Assembly: GCF_001557235.1 (NCBI RefSeq)
Contig: NZ_LSJI01000042.1
Span: 1 to 35,408 of the forward strand
Direction of reading: 5' to 3'
Source: Phenylobacterium sp. CCH9-H3
GTDB taxonomy: Bacteria > Pseudomonadota > Alphaproteobacteria > Caulobacterales > Caulobacteraceae
Length of the DNA: 35,408 nt
Each line of letters begins with the position of its first letter. The first letter of the stretch is position 1. The translations under genes were made by a program, and so were the position numbers. The notes under the pieces are model-generated. The model was not told the origin of the DNA and made no database searches. It worked only from the letters and a program-made list of their open reading frames with translations. Below, piece by piece: positions 24,349 through 30,751 of the stretch.

Positions 24349-24768
24349 ATGCCGATACCTTCGCCCGAGATCCAGGCCTTCGCCTCCGGGTTCCCGGTGT
24401 TCCTGGCCCACGCCGGGGTGACCGTGTTGATCCTGTTCGCCGCGGCGGCGCTCTACGTCCTCTTGACCCCGCACAAGGAGATCACCCTCATCCGCGAAGG
24501 CAACACGGCGGCGGCCGTGTCGCTGGGCGGCGTGCTGCTGGGCTTGGCGATCCCGCTGTCGGCCTCGCTCCGGGCCTCCACCAATGTCATCGAGATCGGA
24601 CTGTGGGGCGCGGTGACCGTGGTGGTCCAGCTCCTGGTCTTCCGGCTCGTGGACATGCTTCTGCGCGGCCTCCCGCGCCGGATCCAGGAGGGAGAGATGT
24701 CGGCTGCGGCCCTGCTCGTGGGGGCCAAGGTCGCCACCGCCCTGATCATCGCGGCGGCGCGCAGCTAG
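24349..24768 (+). CDS. DUF350 four-helix membrane protein
   Basis: This is a 139-residue integral membrane protein with four helices (FLAHAGVTVLILFAAAALYVLL, AVSLGGVLLGLAIPLSASL, IGLWGAVTVVVQLLVFRLVDMLL, AALLVGAKVATALIIAAA) and the conserved DUF350 stretch EITLIREGNTAAAVSLGG. The function of DUF350 is unknown. It is one base from the following protease gene, and both may be transcribed with rlmN, so the membrane protein and protease probably act together. Confidence 0.9.
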   Translation: MPIPSPEIQAFASGFPVFLAHAGVTVLILFAAAALYVLLTPHKEITLIREGNTAAAVSLGGVLLGLAIPLSASLRASTNVIEIGLWGAVTVVVQLLVFRLVDMLLRGLPRRIQEGEMSAAALLVGAKVATALIIAAARS

Positions 24769-24769
24769 G

Positions 24770-25600
24770 ATGCGCTTTCCGCGGCTGCCGGACTGGGTGG
24801 TCTACGCTGCGATCGTGGTGGCTCTGCTGTTCGCGGCCCTCGGTCGGGACGAACGCACCGACGCGCCGCCCCCGCCGCCGAAGGGCGCCGACCCGCTGGG
24901 CGAGGCGCTGGGCCCCGCATCTCCCTTCGATCCTTCGGTGGTGGTGGACGTCCCCGACAAGGCCGGTCCCGCCGCGGGCACGGCCTTCTCCATCGCCCGC
25001 GCCGGGGTGTGGCTGACCGCCCGCCACGTGGTCGATGGGTGCAAGCGGGCGGCGATCGTCGTGGGCCCCGAGACCGGCGTCGCCGTGAACGTCCGCGTCG
25101 ATCCGCGCGGCGAGGCCGCCTTGCTGTTCACCGAGGGCGGGTCGGCGCCGCTGCCCCTGGCCCTGACCGAACCCCTGAAGCGCGGCCAGCGAGCCTTTCA
25201 CCCCGGCTTCCCGCAGGGCGAGCCCGGCGAGGCCAGCTCCAGGCTGCTGGGGCGGGAGAACCTGGTCGTGCGCGGCCACGGCGCCAGGACCGAGCCGGTG
25301 CTGGTCTGGGCTGAGACCGGGCGCACCGAAGGCCTGCAGGGCACCCTGGGGGGACTGTCCGGCGCCCCGGCGCTGGACGCCCAGGGCCGGGTGCTGGGCG
25401 TCACCATCGCCGAGAGCCCGCGGCGGGGTCGCATCTACACCACGGCCCCGGAGATCGTGCGCGCCACCCTGGCCGCCAGCAACCGCCGCGCCGACACCGC
25501 CGCTGCGGGCGAGTCCATCACGCCGCAGAACTATTTCTACGTGGCCGACGACCTGCGCCGCGAGCTGCAGGTGGCCCAGGTGGTCTGCCTCGACAACTAG
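24770..25600 (+). CDS. Membrane-anchored trypsin-like serine protease
   Basis: This is a 276-residue protein with one N-terminal helix (WVVYAAIVVALLFAAL), a Pro-rich linker (APPPPPKG) and a chymotrypsin-fold protease domain. His86 in WLTARHVVDGC and Ser197 in GGLSGAPALDAQGRVLG are clear. The third triad member is less clear: where relatives usually have D-x-ALL, this protein has RGEAALLF (Glu115), with Asp111 four residues before. Cys91 and the late Cys273 (VVCLDN) may form a disulphide, fitting a periplasmic location. No PDZ domain is present. It is directly coupled to the DUF350 gene and ends tail to tail with the AmpG-like gene through a shared CTAG. Confidence 0.82.
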   Translation: MRFPRLPDWVVYAAIVVALLFAALGRDERTDAPPPPPKGADPLGEALGPASPFDPSVVVDVPDKAGPAAGTAFSIARAGVWLTARHVVDGCKRAAIVVGPETGVAVNVRVDPRGEAALLFTEGGSAPLPLALTEPLKRGQRAFHPGFPQGEPGEASSRLLGRENLVVRGHGARTEPVLVWAETGRTEGLQGTLGGLSGAPALDAQGRVLGVTIAESPRRGRIYTTAPEIVRATLAASNRRADTAAAGESITPQNYFYVADDLRRELQVAQVVCLDN

Positions 25601-27288
25601 TCGCGTTCGGCCGCCGGCTGGCGGCGGGCCACCAGGAAGGCCAGGATCACGGCCGCCACCCCGACCAGCGCCGAGTAGAAGAAGAAGACCAGGTAGCCGG
25701 CGCCCAGCGCCGCCGGCGTCACCTGCGACTTCTCCATGGCGCCGGCGTAGGCTTCGGGCGGCAGGCGGACGAACAGCGCCTTCAGCCCGCCGAACGCGCC
25801 GCCCGCGTCCGCCGACGCCGCGGACGACTCCACGATGCGTCCCGACTGCGAGGCGATCAGCTTCCCCGGTAGGGCGTAGAGGGACGAGAACAGCGCATAC
25901 TGGGTGGCGGTGAAGCCGGCCGAGGTCAGGCTGGACATGTAGGCGATGAGGCAGGTGCCCGCGATGCCGCCCGCGATGTTGTCGATGCCGATGGCCACGA
26001 ACAGCGCCCAGAGCTGCGGGCCCTGAGTGGCCAGCCAGGCGAACGCCAGGTTGCTCAGCGGGCCGGCGAAGGCCCCCACCACCAGGGCGCGCATCATCCC
26101 CAGGCGGGCCACGGAGAAGCCGCCAAGGCCGACGCCGATCACCGTCATCACCACCCCGAACACCTTGCGGGCCTCGGCGATCTCCACCTTGGTGAAGCCG
26201 AGGTCGGCGTAGAACGGGTTCATGATGTTCAGCACGAAGTCCGACAGCCGGTAGAGACAGATCAGCGCCAAGATCAGCGCGGCCACGCCCTTGTAGCGGC
26301 GCAGGAAGTCGGCCAGCGGCTCGCCCAGGGCGGCGAACAGATAGACCCCCGGCCGGGTCTTCAGGCCTGGGATGGGACAGACGGCCAGGACGATGACGGC
26401 CAGGCCGGCCGCGACCGCCGCGAGCTGGAAATAGACCCCCTGTGGCTTCAGCGCCCACGCGTCGGTGAGGGCGGCGCCGGCGTCCGGCAGCCCGACGGCG
26501 GAGAGACCCGCGGCCAGTAGCGAGGCGTCGGCCGCCAGGCCGGTCCCGAGCAGCAGGGCGCCCAGGGCGAAGACGGCGAGGCGGCCGATCCACTCCGGCA
26601 GTTCCAGCGCCGGCCGGCTGGGGACGCCCTCGGCGTGGATCGGCCGCACCGCGTGGACCTTTTCCCGCGGCGCCCCGAGGACGCCGGCCACGCCCAGCAG
26701 CATCAGCCCGGCCATGACTGCGTACGAGGCGCTCCAGCCATAGGCCTCGGCCAGCAGCAGCGGCGCGGCGCCCGCCACGATCATCGCGACGCGGTAGCCC
26801 CACTGATAGGCGGCGGCCATGGCGCCCTGCTTCTCGACCTCGGCGGCCTCGATCCGCCAGGCGTCGATGACGATATCCTGGGTGGCGGACACGAAGGCGA
26901 CGAAGGCCGCGAAGGCCGCCATCATCGCGAGGTTCGTTGCGGGATCGACGCCCGAGATCAGCCAGAGCCCCAGCATCAGCAGGACCTGCAGCACGATCAT
27001 CCAGCTGCGGCGGTGCCCGAGCAGCCGGGTAAGCCCCGGCACCTGGGTGCGGTCGATCAGGGGCGCCCACAGGAACTTCAGCGAATAGCTGAGCGTGGCG
27101 AGCGCGAAGATCGAGATGACCTTCAGCGACAGGCCCGCCTCGCGCAGCCAAAGGGACAGGGTGTCGAAGATCAGCAGGTTCGGCAGCCCCGAGGCGAAGC
27201 CAAGGGCCAGCATCACCAGGGCGCGCCGTTCGAAAAAGATCGCGATGGCCGAAAGCGCGCTCCGCCTCGGTTCCGCTTCAGCGCTCAT
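25597..27288 (-). CDS. ampG: AmpG-family muropeptide MFS transporter
   Basis: AmpG imports anhydro-muropeptides for cell-wall recycling and, in many Gram-negatives, thereby controls AmpC beta-lactamase. Family marks are LGFASGLPNLLIFDTLSLWLRE (split: LGFASGLPNLL, LSLWLREAGLS), KFLWAPLIDR, SATQDIVIDAWRIEA, GFTATQYALFSSLYALPGK and LRRYKGVAALILALICLYRLSDF. At 563 residues it is longer than E. coli AmpG (about 490); the extra length is mostly two added hydrophobic segments between the halves (about 225-330). ATG 27288 has GGAG upstream. It lies 37 bp behind shkA on the same strand with a small hairpin between. No ampC or ampR is in the window. The general family is firm; the exact substrate is inferred. 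Confidence 0.82.
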   Translation of the reverse strand: MSAEAEPRRSALSAIAIFFERRALVMLALGFASGLPNLLIFDTLSLWLREAGLSLKVISIFALATLSYSLKFLWAPLIDRTQVPGLTRLLGHRRSWMIVLQVLLMLGLWLISGVDPATNLAMMAAFAAFVAFVSATQDIVIDAWRIEAAEVEKQGAMAAAYQWGYRVAMIVAGAAPLLLAEAYGWSASYAVMAGLMLLGVAGVLGAPREKVHAVRPIHAEGVPSRPALELPEWIGRLAVFALGALLLGTGLAADASLLAAGLSAVGLPDAGAALTDAWALKPQGVYFQLAAVAAGLAVIVLAVCPIPGLKTRPGVYLFAALGEPLADFLRRYKGVAALILALICLYRLSDFVLNIMNPFYADLGFTKVEIAEARKVFGVVMTVIGVGLGGFSVARLGMMRALVVGAFAGPLSNLAFAWLATQGPQLWALFVAIGIDNIAGGIAGTCLIAYMSSLTSAGFTATQYALFSSLYALPGKLIASQSGRIVESSAASADAGGAFGGLKALFVRLPPEAYAGAMEKSQVTPAALGAGYLVFFFYSALVGVAAVILAFLVARRQPAAERD

Positions 27289-27304
27289 GGGATCTCCGGG
27301 AGGG

Positions 27305-27323
27305 GGAACCCTCCGGAGGTTCC
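27305..27323 (-). other. Hairpin between shkA and ampG
   Basis: GGAACC and GGTTCC form a six-base stem with a seven-base loop, directly after the shkA stop and before the ampG ribosome-binding site. There is no T-run, so it may be a processing or stability element and not a terminator. Confidence 0.4.
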
Positions 27324-27325
27324 GC

Positions 27326-28867
27326 TCAGCCGAACTTGGCGCGCGCCGCCGGCTTCGGCAAGGCGGGCGCGGTCCAGCGGGCCAGGGCGGCGCGCAGCGC
27401 ATCGGGCGACAGCGGCTTCACCAGGAAGTCGTCCATGCCGGCGGCCAGGCAGGCGTGGCGGTCGTCCTCGAATGCGTTGGCCGTCAGGGCGACGATCGGG
27501 GTCTTGATCCCGCTCGCGCGCATCCGCCGGGCCGTTTCCTCGCCGGAGAGGCCCGGCATGCGCATGTCCATCAGGACGAGGTCGAAGACGCCGACCTCGG
27601 CCGCCGCCAGGGCCTCGGCGCCGCCGACGACGTGCTCCACCTCGCAGCCCTCACGGTTCAGCAAGGCCTTGGCGAGCAGCGCGTTGATGGGGTTGTCCTC
27701 GACCAGCAGGATCCGCGCGCCCGGGGCGGCGGCCGTGGCGACGCGCTCGTCCACCTGGGCGGGCTGGCTGGGGTCGGCGGCGGCGCCGGCTGCGATCAGC
27801 ACGCGCTCGGCAAGTGAAGCGCGGCGTAGCGGCTTGATGAGGTAGCCGGCGAACCCGGCGCGGCGATAGCGGGCGAGGCGCTCGCGCTCGTCGGGCGCCA
27901 GCAGGACGATGGCGTGGCGCTGGAGCGGCGGACGCAGGGCGCCGTTCGCCGCCGCCAGGCTGGCGTCCACCAGAATTACGTCGCCGGGGCGCGTGCGCGC
28001 GATGGCTTCCGGCAACGCGGGCGTGGCGACCACTTCGCCGCCGCAGGCCTCGATCTGCAATCGCGCGGCCTCCCGGACCACGGGATTGGGCGAAGCGATC
28101 CCGATCGTGCGACCCTCGAGAGGCCGGCCGGGTATGATCGCCGGGACGGTCGGGAACGCCGCCTCGAACCAGAAGCATGCGCCGCCCCCGGGTGCGGTCT
28201 CGACGCCGACCTCGCCGCCCATGGCGCGCGCGAGCCGCCGCGCGATGGCGAGCCCCAGGCCCGCGCCGCCAAGGTCCGCGTGCGCGGCGTCGGCCTGGGC
28301 GAACTCCTCGAAGATGCGTTCGCGGTCGCCCTGCGAGACGCCGGGGCCGGTGTCCTCGACCCGCAGGCGCAGGCGGCCGGGTTCGGGCGAGCAGGCCGCG
28401 ATCAGGACGCCCCCGGTTTCGGTGAACTTGACGGCGTTGCCGGCGAAATTGAGCAGGATCTGGCGCAGGCGGCCCTCGTCGGCGTGGACCGAGGCCGGCG
28501 CGGGCGGCGCCGCCCAGGCGATCTCGACGCCCTTCTCGCGGGCCCGCGGCGACAGGAGCTCAGCCACGCTGCGCAACAGCCCCTCGACCTCCATCGGCGC
28601 CGGGTGCAGTTCGACGCGTCCCGCGCCTAGCTTCGCGTAATCCAGGACATCGTTGACGAGGGTCAGCAGGTGCTGGCCGCTGTCGTGGAGCGCCGACACA
28701 TAGGCTTTCTGCTCGGCGGTGAGCTTGGTCCCCTCCAGCAGGCGCGCCATTCCCAGCACCCCGTTCAGCGGCGTGCGGAACTCATGGCTCAGCGACGCGA
28801 GCTGTTCCGCGCTGATCTGGGCGCGGGCGGGTCGGCGCTCGGACAGGGGTCGAGACGGTCTGCGCAT
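27326..28867 (-). CDS. shkA: Cytosolic hybrid histidine kinase, ShkA orthologue
   Basis: This is a 513-residue soluble kinase. HisKA has His28 in LASLSHEFRTPLNG; the ATPase domain has NFAGNAVKFTETG, DTGPGVS and GGAGLGLAIARRL. A first receiver-like domain (about 250-362) is followed by a linker and a true receiver with Asp434 in LVLMDMRMPG and Lys in FLVKPLSP. In Caulobacter, ShkA passes phosphate through ShpA to TacA for stalk formation and is switched on by c-di-GMP binding to its pseudo-receiver REC1. As I recall, the pocket residues are Arg324, Tyr338, Ile340, Pro342 and Arg344 and the REC2 acceptor is Asp430; this protein has all of them at a constant +4 offset (ERERLARYRRAGFAGYLIKPLR). 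The linker DDR motif appears here as DER (373-375). There is no N-terminal sensor or membrane part. Confidence 0.85.
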   Translation of the reverse strand: MRRPSRPLSERRPARAQISAEQLASLSHEFRTPLNGVLGMARLLEGTKLTAEQKAYVSALHDSGQHLLTLVNDVLDYAKLGAGRVELHPAPMEVEGLLRSVAELLSPRAREKGVEIAWAAPPAPASVHADEGRLRQILLNFAGNAVKFTETGGVLIAACSPEPGRLRLRVEDTGPGVSQGDRERIFEEFAQADAAHADLGGAGLGLAIARRLARAMGGEVGVETAPGGGACFWFEAAFPTVPAIIPGRPLEGRTIGIASPNPVVREAARLQIEACGGEVVATPALPEAIARTRPGDVILVDASLAAANGALRPPLQRHAIVLLAPDERERLARYRRAGFAGYLIKPLRRASLAERVLIAAGAAADPSQPAQVDERVATAAAPGARILLVEDNPINALLAKALLNREGCEVEHVVGGAEALAAAEVGVFDLVLMDMRMPGLSGEETARRMRASGIKTPIVALTANAFEDDRHACLAAGMDDFLVKPLSPDALRAALARWTAPALPKPAARAKFG

Positions 28868-28893
28868 GGCCGAGAAGGCTTAGGCCCAACGGC

Positions 28894-28908
28894 TTAACGG
28901 TGAGTCAA
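28894..28908. promoter_or_regulatory. Near-consensus CtrA box upstream of shkA
   Basis: TTAA-CGGTGAG-TCAA matches the Caulobacter CtrA site TTAA-N7-TTAA at seven of eight positions. It lies 27 bp upstream of the shkA start, in the divergent region. Binding is untested and one mismatch in a short motif can occur by chance. Confidence 0.35.
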
Positions 28909-28927
28909 ACGAGCGTCGGATATGCTA

Positions 28928-28963
28928 CAAAACAACGCGAACCGCTGTTTTGGTCGGGACCAA
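28928..28963. promoter_or_regulatory. Overlapping inverted repeats between shkA and the HTH gene
   Basis: CAAAACAACG (28928-28937) and CGCTGTTTTG (28943-28952) are inverted arms with one mismatch and a five-base spacer. The right arm overlaps a second dyad, TTGGTC-GG-GACCAA (28950-28963). The stretch is AT-rich compared with its surroundings and lies in the only divergent space between shkA and the HTH gene, so it probably holds operators and promoters for one or both. Confidence 0.5.
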
Positions 28964-29030
28964 GTAGACGGCGCGCCGCAGCCGTCGTTTACTGTCGGAC
29001 GAGGTCCGTAGTGCGCTTTGGGGGGGCGTC

Positions 29031-29783
29031 ATGAACCCTGTCGAGCTTCTGACGCAAAGAGAGCGCGATTGCCTGCGCCTCGTGGACCAGCACCTGAGCT
29101 CCAAGCAGATCGCCCGCGAACTCGGGATGTCGAAGACGTCCGTCGACACCTATTGCGACCGGGCGCGCCGCAAACTGGGCGTCGACGACCGCTTCAAGGC
29201 GGCGAAGCTCCTCCGCGAAGTGGAGGTCAATCCTGTCCTGACTGAATCAGGACAGGACGCGATCAGGACAGACACGTCGCCTCAAACTTGGCCCGATGAG
29301 GCGTCAACCGATGAGGCGTTCGATGGGTCAGCAACCGGGTTTCGAGAACAGAGCGGTGGTTGGGAGGGCGCTTCGCCTTCGCCGGGAGATCGACGACTTC
29401 GAAGCGCGATGGCCGGCCCTGGCCAAGCGGGAGGAGCTTCTTCCCGGCTTCTCCTGGACGCAGCTCGAGCGGCAGCTCGTCGATCTCTCGGCGACGCCGA
29501 CGCAGGCCGAGATGGCGCGGCACCTGGTGTCCGCCACGCGGAAGCTGGCGCCGTTCAAGCCGCCGGAAATGGTGCTTCGGGAAATCCTCTGCCTGACCTG
29601 GGTTCTCCTGGACGAGAACTTCAAGGGCGAGCCGGAAGCTGGACCCGCAGCAACGACCTGAGTCCCGCGCTCCGGCTCGGCGTGATCGTCGGGATCGCCC
29701 TGGTCACGGCCCTCGCGTTCGGAGGGATGCTGGCCGGGCTTCACTACCTGAACGACCTGGCGGCCAGTTTACTAAAGGCCTGA
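29031..29783 (+). CDS. LuxR-type HTH regulator with C-terminal membrane helix; frame unclear
   Basis: One open frame of 250 codons. Residues 3-62 are a clear LuxR/GerE helix-turn-helix (LTQRERDCLRLVDQHLSSKQ, ARELGMSKTSVDTY, ARRKLGVDD). The last 40 residues contain a good membrane helix (LGVIVGIALVTALAFGGMLAGL) and fit a group of alphaproteobacterial HTH proteins tethered by a C-terminal helix. Between them (about 75-205) the frame reads as low-complexity Gly/Ala/Arg sequence with poor codon bias, while the next frame carries good coding signal there (see 29323-29661). So either a regulator with a poorly conserved linker is overprinted by a second gene, or the true gene structure is broken into pieces. 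A GGGGGGG run precedes the ATG. There is no sensor or receiver domain. Confidence 0.6.
   Translation: MNPVELLTQRERDCLRLVDQHLSSKQIARELGMSKTSVDTYCDRARRKLGVDDRFKAAKLLREVEVNPVLTESGQDAIRTDTSPQTWPDEASTDEAFDGSATGFREQSGGWEGASPSPGDRRLRSAMAGPGQAGGASSRLLLDAARAAARRSLGDADAGRDGAAPGVRHAEAGAVQAAGNGASGNPLPDLGSPGRELQGRAGSWTRSNDLSPALRLGVIVGIALVTALAFGGMLAGLHYLNDLAASLLKA
29231..29319. repeat. 11-bp hairpin and short direct repeats inside the HTH gene
   Basis: TCCTGTCCTGA (29231-29241) and TCAGGACAGGA (29247-29257) are perfect inverted arms around CTGAA. A further copy of ATCAGGACAG follows at 29262-29271. Next, CCGATGAGGCGT occurs twice with a 15-bp period (29293-29304, 29308-29319). This repeat-rich patch sits exactly where coding signal moves from the HTH frame to the next frame. 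Confidence 0.7.
29323..29661 (+). CDS. Nested small ORF of unknown function
   Basis: This frame lies wholly inside the HTH open frame, shifted by one base, and gives about 112 residues. By hand count about 83% of its codons end in G or C over the last 100 codons, as in neighbouring genes, while the overlapping HTH frame has only about half there. The product looks like a helical soluble protein (RALRLRREIDDFEARWPALA, SWTQLERQLVDLSATPTQAE, PEMVLREILCLTWVLLDENF). I do not recognise it. ATG 29296 or 29311 could also be the start; none has a strong ribosome-binding site. It may be a separate gene or part of a fused product formed by frameshifting. Confidence 0.5.
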   Translation: MGQQPGFENRAVVGRALRLRREIDDFEARWPALAKREELLPGFSWTQLERQLVDLSATPTQAEMARHLVSATRKLAPFKPPEMVLREILCLTWVLLDENFKGEPEAGPAATT

Positions 29784-29852
29784 ACGGCCAGGAAACCCAA
29801 GTTACGCAACAGTCGAAGCGCGCCGTGACCACGCCGCGCATGGAGAGAACTC

Positions 29853-30215
29853 ATGCTCAAAGAACGCCGCATGGCCGCCGAGCAAGTCGCTGGCGCGCTG
29901 TTTGAAGCCGAGGCCGCGATCGACGCGGCCCTGTCCAAGACCGCCCAGCTCGCAGGCGTGATGCCTGCGCTGCGCAAGGCGGCCGGTGCGTCGGCCCTCA
30001 TCGGCCAGGACGCGGTGGAGCGCGCCAGCCAGGCCATCATGGCCCTGGCCGAAGCCCGCCGCGCCATCGTCGAGACCCACAAGGAGCTCAGCGTCGTCCA
30101 GGGCCAGATCGGTCTGGGCGCGGTGAGGATGGCCGGGGAAGGCGGAGACAAGCCGCCGCCTGAAGGCCTGGAGGTCGAGCGGGTGCGCATGCGGGGTCTG
30201 CGCATCGCCTCCTAG
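29853..30215 (+). CDS. Small conserved-looking helical protein, unknown function
   Basis: This is a 120-residue protein predicted almost fully helical (MAAEQVAGALFEAEAAIDAA, ASQAIMALAEARRAIVETHK) and ending with GGDKPPPEGLEVE, a charged tail. There is no signal peptide or membrane segment. ATG 29853 has GGAGAG five bases upstream, so the gene is well supported. From memory, similar small proteins follow HTH-membrane regulators in sphingomonads and Caulobacterales, but I could not check this. It lies 69 bp after the HTH gene on the same strand and could be its partner. A six-base hairpin (GGCGAG/CTCGCC, 30216-30240) follows the stop. Confidence 0.75.
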   Translation: MLKERRMAAEQVAGALFEAEAAIDAALSKTAQLAGVMPALRKAAGASALIGQDAVERASQAIMALAEARRAIVETHKELSVVQGQIGLGAVRMAGEGGDKPPPEGLEVERVRMRGLRIAS

Positions 30216-30289
30216 GGCGAGGGCCTGTTTCCAACTCGCCCTGACGTCTGCCACATTGCGGCCCTCGGCAACCCCGGGGGCCGCCTTCC

Positions 30290-30751
30290 TTGACCGCCTA
30301 CCAGCTTCCGCCCTTCGTCTGGCCAACCGCGCTGATGACCGTCTGCGCGCTCGCGGCCTGGCGCGGTCGTGACGTGGAACGCCTGGCGGCGGCGGGTTAT
30401 CTCGCGGCCTGGGCGCTTACTCTTGTGGCGTTCCGGGCGGGCGCCCGCGACATCCAATGGTCTGTGATGGTCATCGATGTCGCACTCCTCGGCCTCTTGC
30501 TCGGCATTTCGCTCAAGAGCCGGCGGTACTGGCCGCTCTTCTCGGGAGCGTTCCAACTGCTTGCGGTCGCGACGCATGTGGCCGTCGCCCTGGATGCCGG
30601 CGTCTCTGGATGGGCCTATCAAACCGCTGGCATCATCTGGGGCTATCTGGTGATCGCGGCCATCGGCTACGGCGCCTGGACCGCGCCGCGGCGCTATGCC
30701 GAGATCGAGGCCATCCCCGACAGCGACGTCCCCGGGGCGACCCGGCGGTAG
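30290..30751 (+). CDS. Small integral membrane protein, unknown function
   Basis: This is a 153-residue protein with about four or five hydrophobic helices (FVWPTALMTVCALAAW, LAAAGYLAAWALTLVAF, WSVMVIDVALLGLLLGISL, YWPLFSGAFQLLAVATHVAVAL, IIWGYLVIAAIGYGAW). It begins with TTG at 30290, behind a GGGGG run, and ends in a short soluble tail. It is the third well-supported member of the rightward HTH cassette. Its 3' end overlaps the comM 3' end by 58 bases in the opposite strand. No family name is known to me. Confidence 0.7.
   Translation: MTAYQLPPFVWPTALMTVCALAAWRGRDVERLAAAGYLAAWALTLVAFRAGARDIQWSVMVIDVALLGLLLGISLKSRRYWPLFSGAFQLLAVATHVAVALDAGVSGWAYQTAGIIWGYLVIAAIGYGAWTAPRRYAEIEAIPDSDVPGATRR

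Noticed and set aside
29231..29257. lux box or intrinsic terminator
   Set aside because: The arms are too far apart for a 20-bp lux box, and there is no T-run after the hairpin; left as an unexplained repeat.
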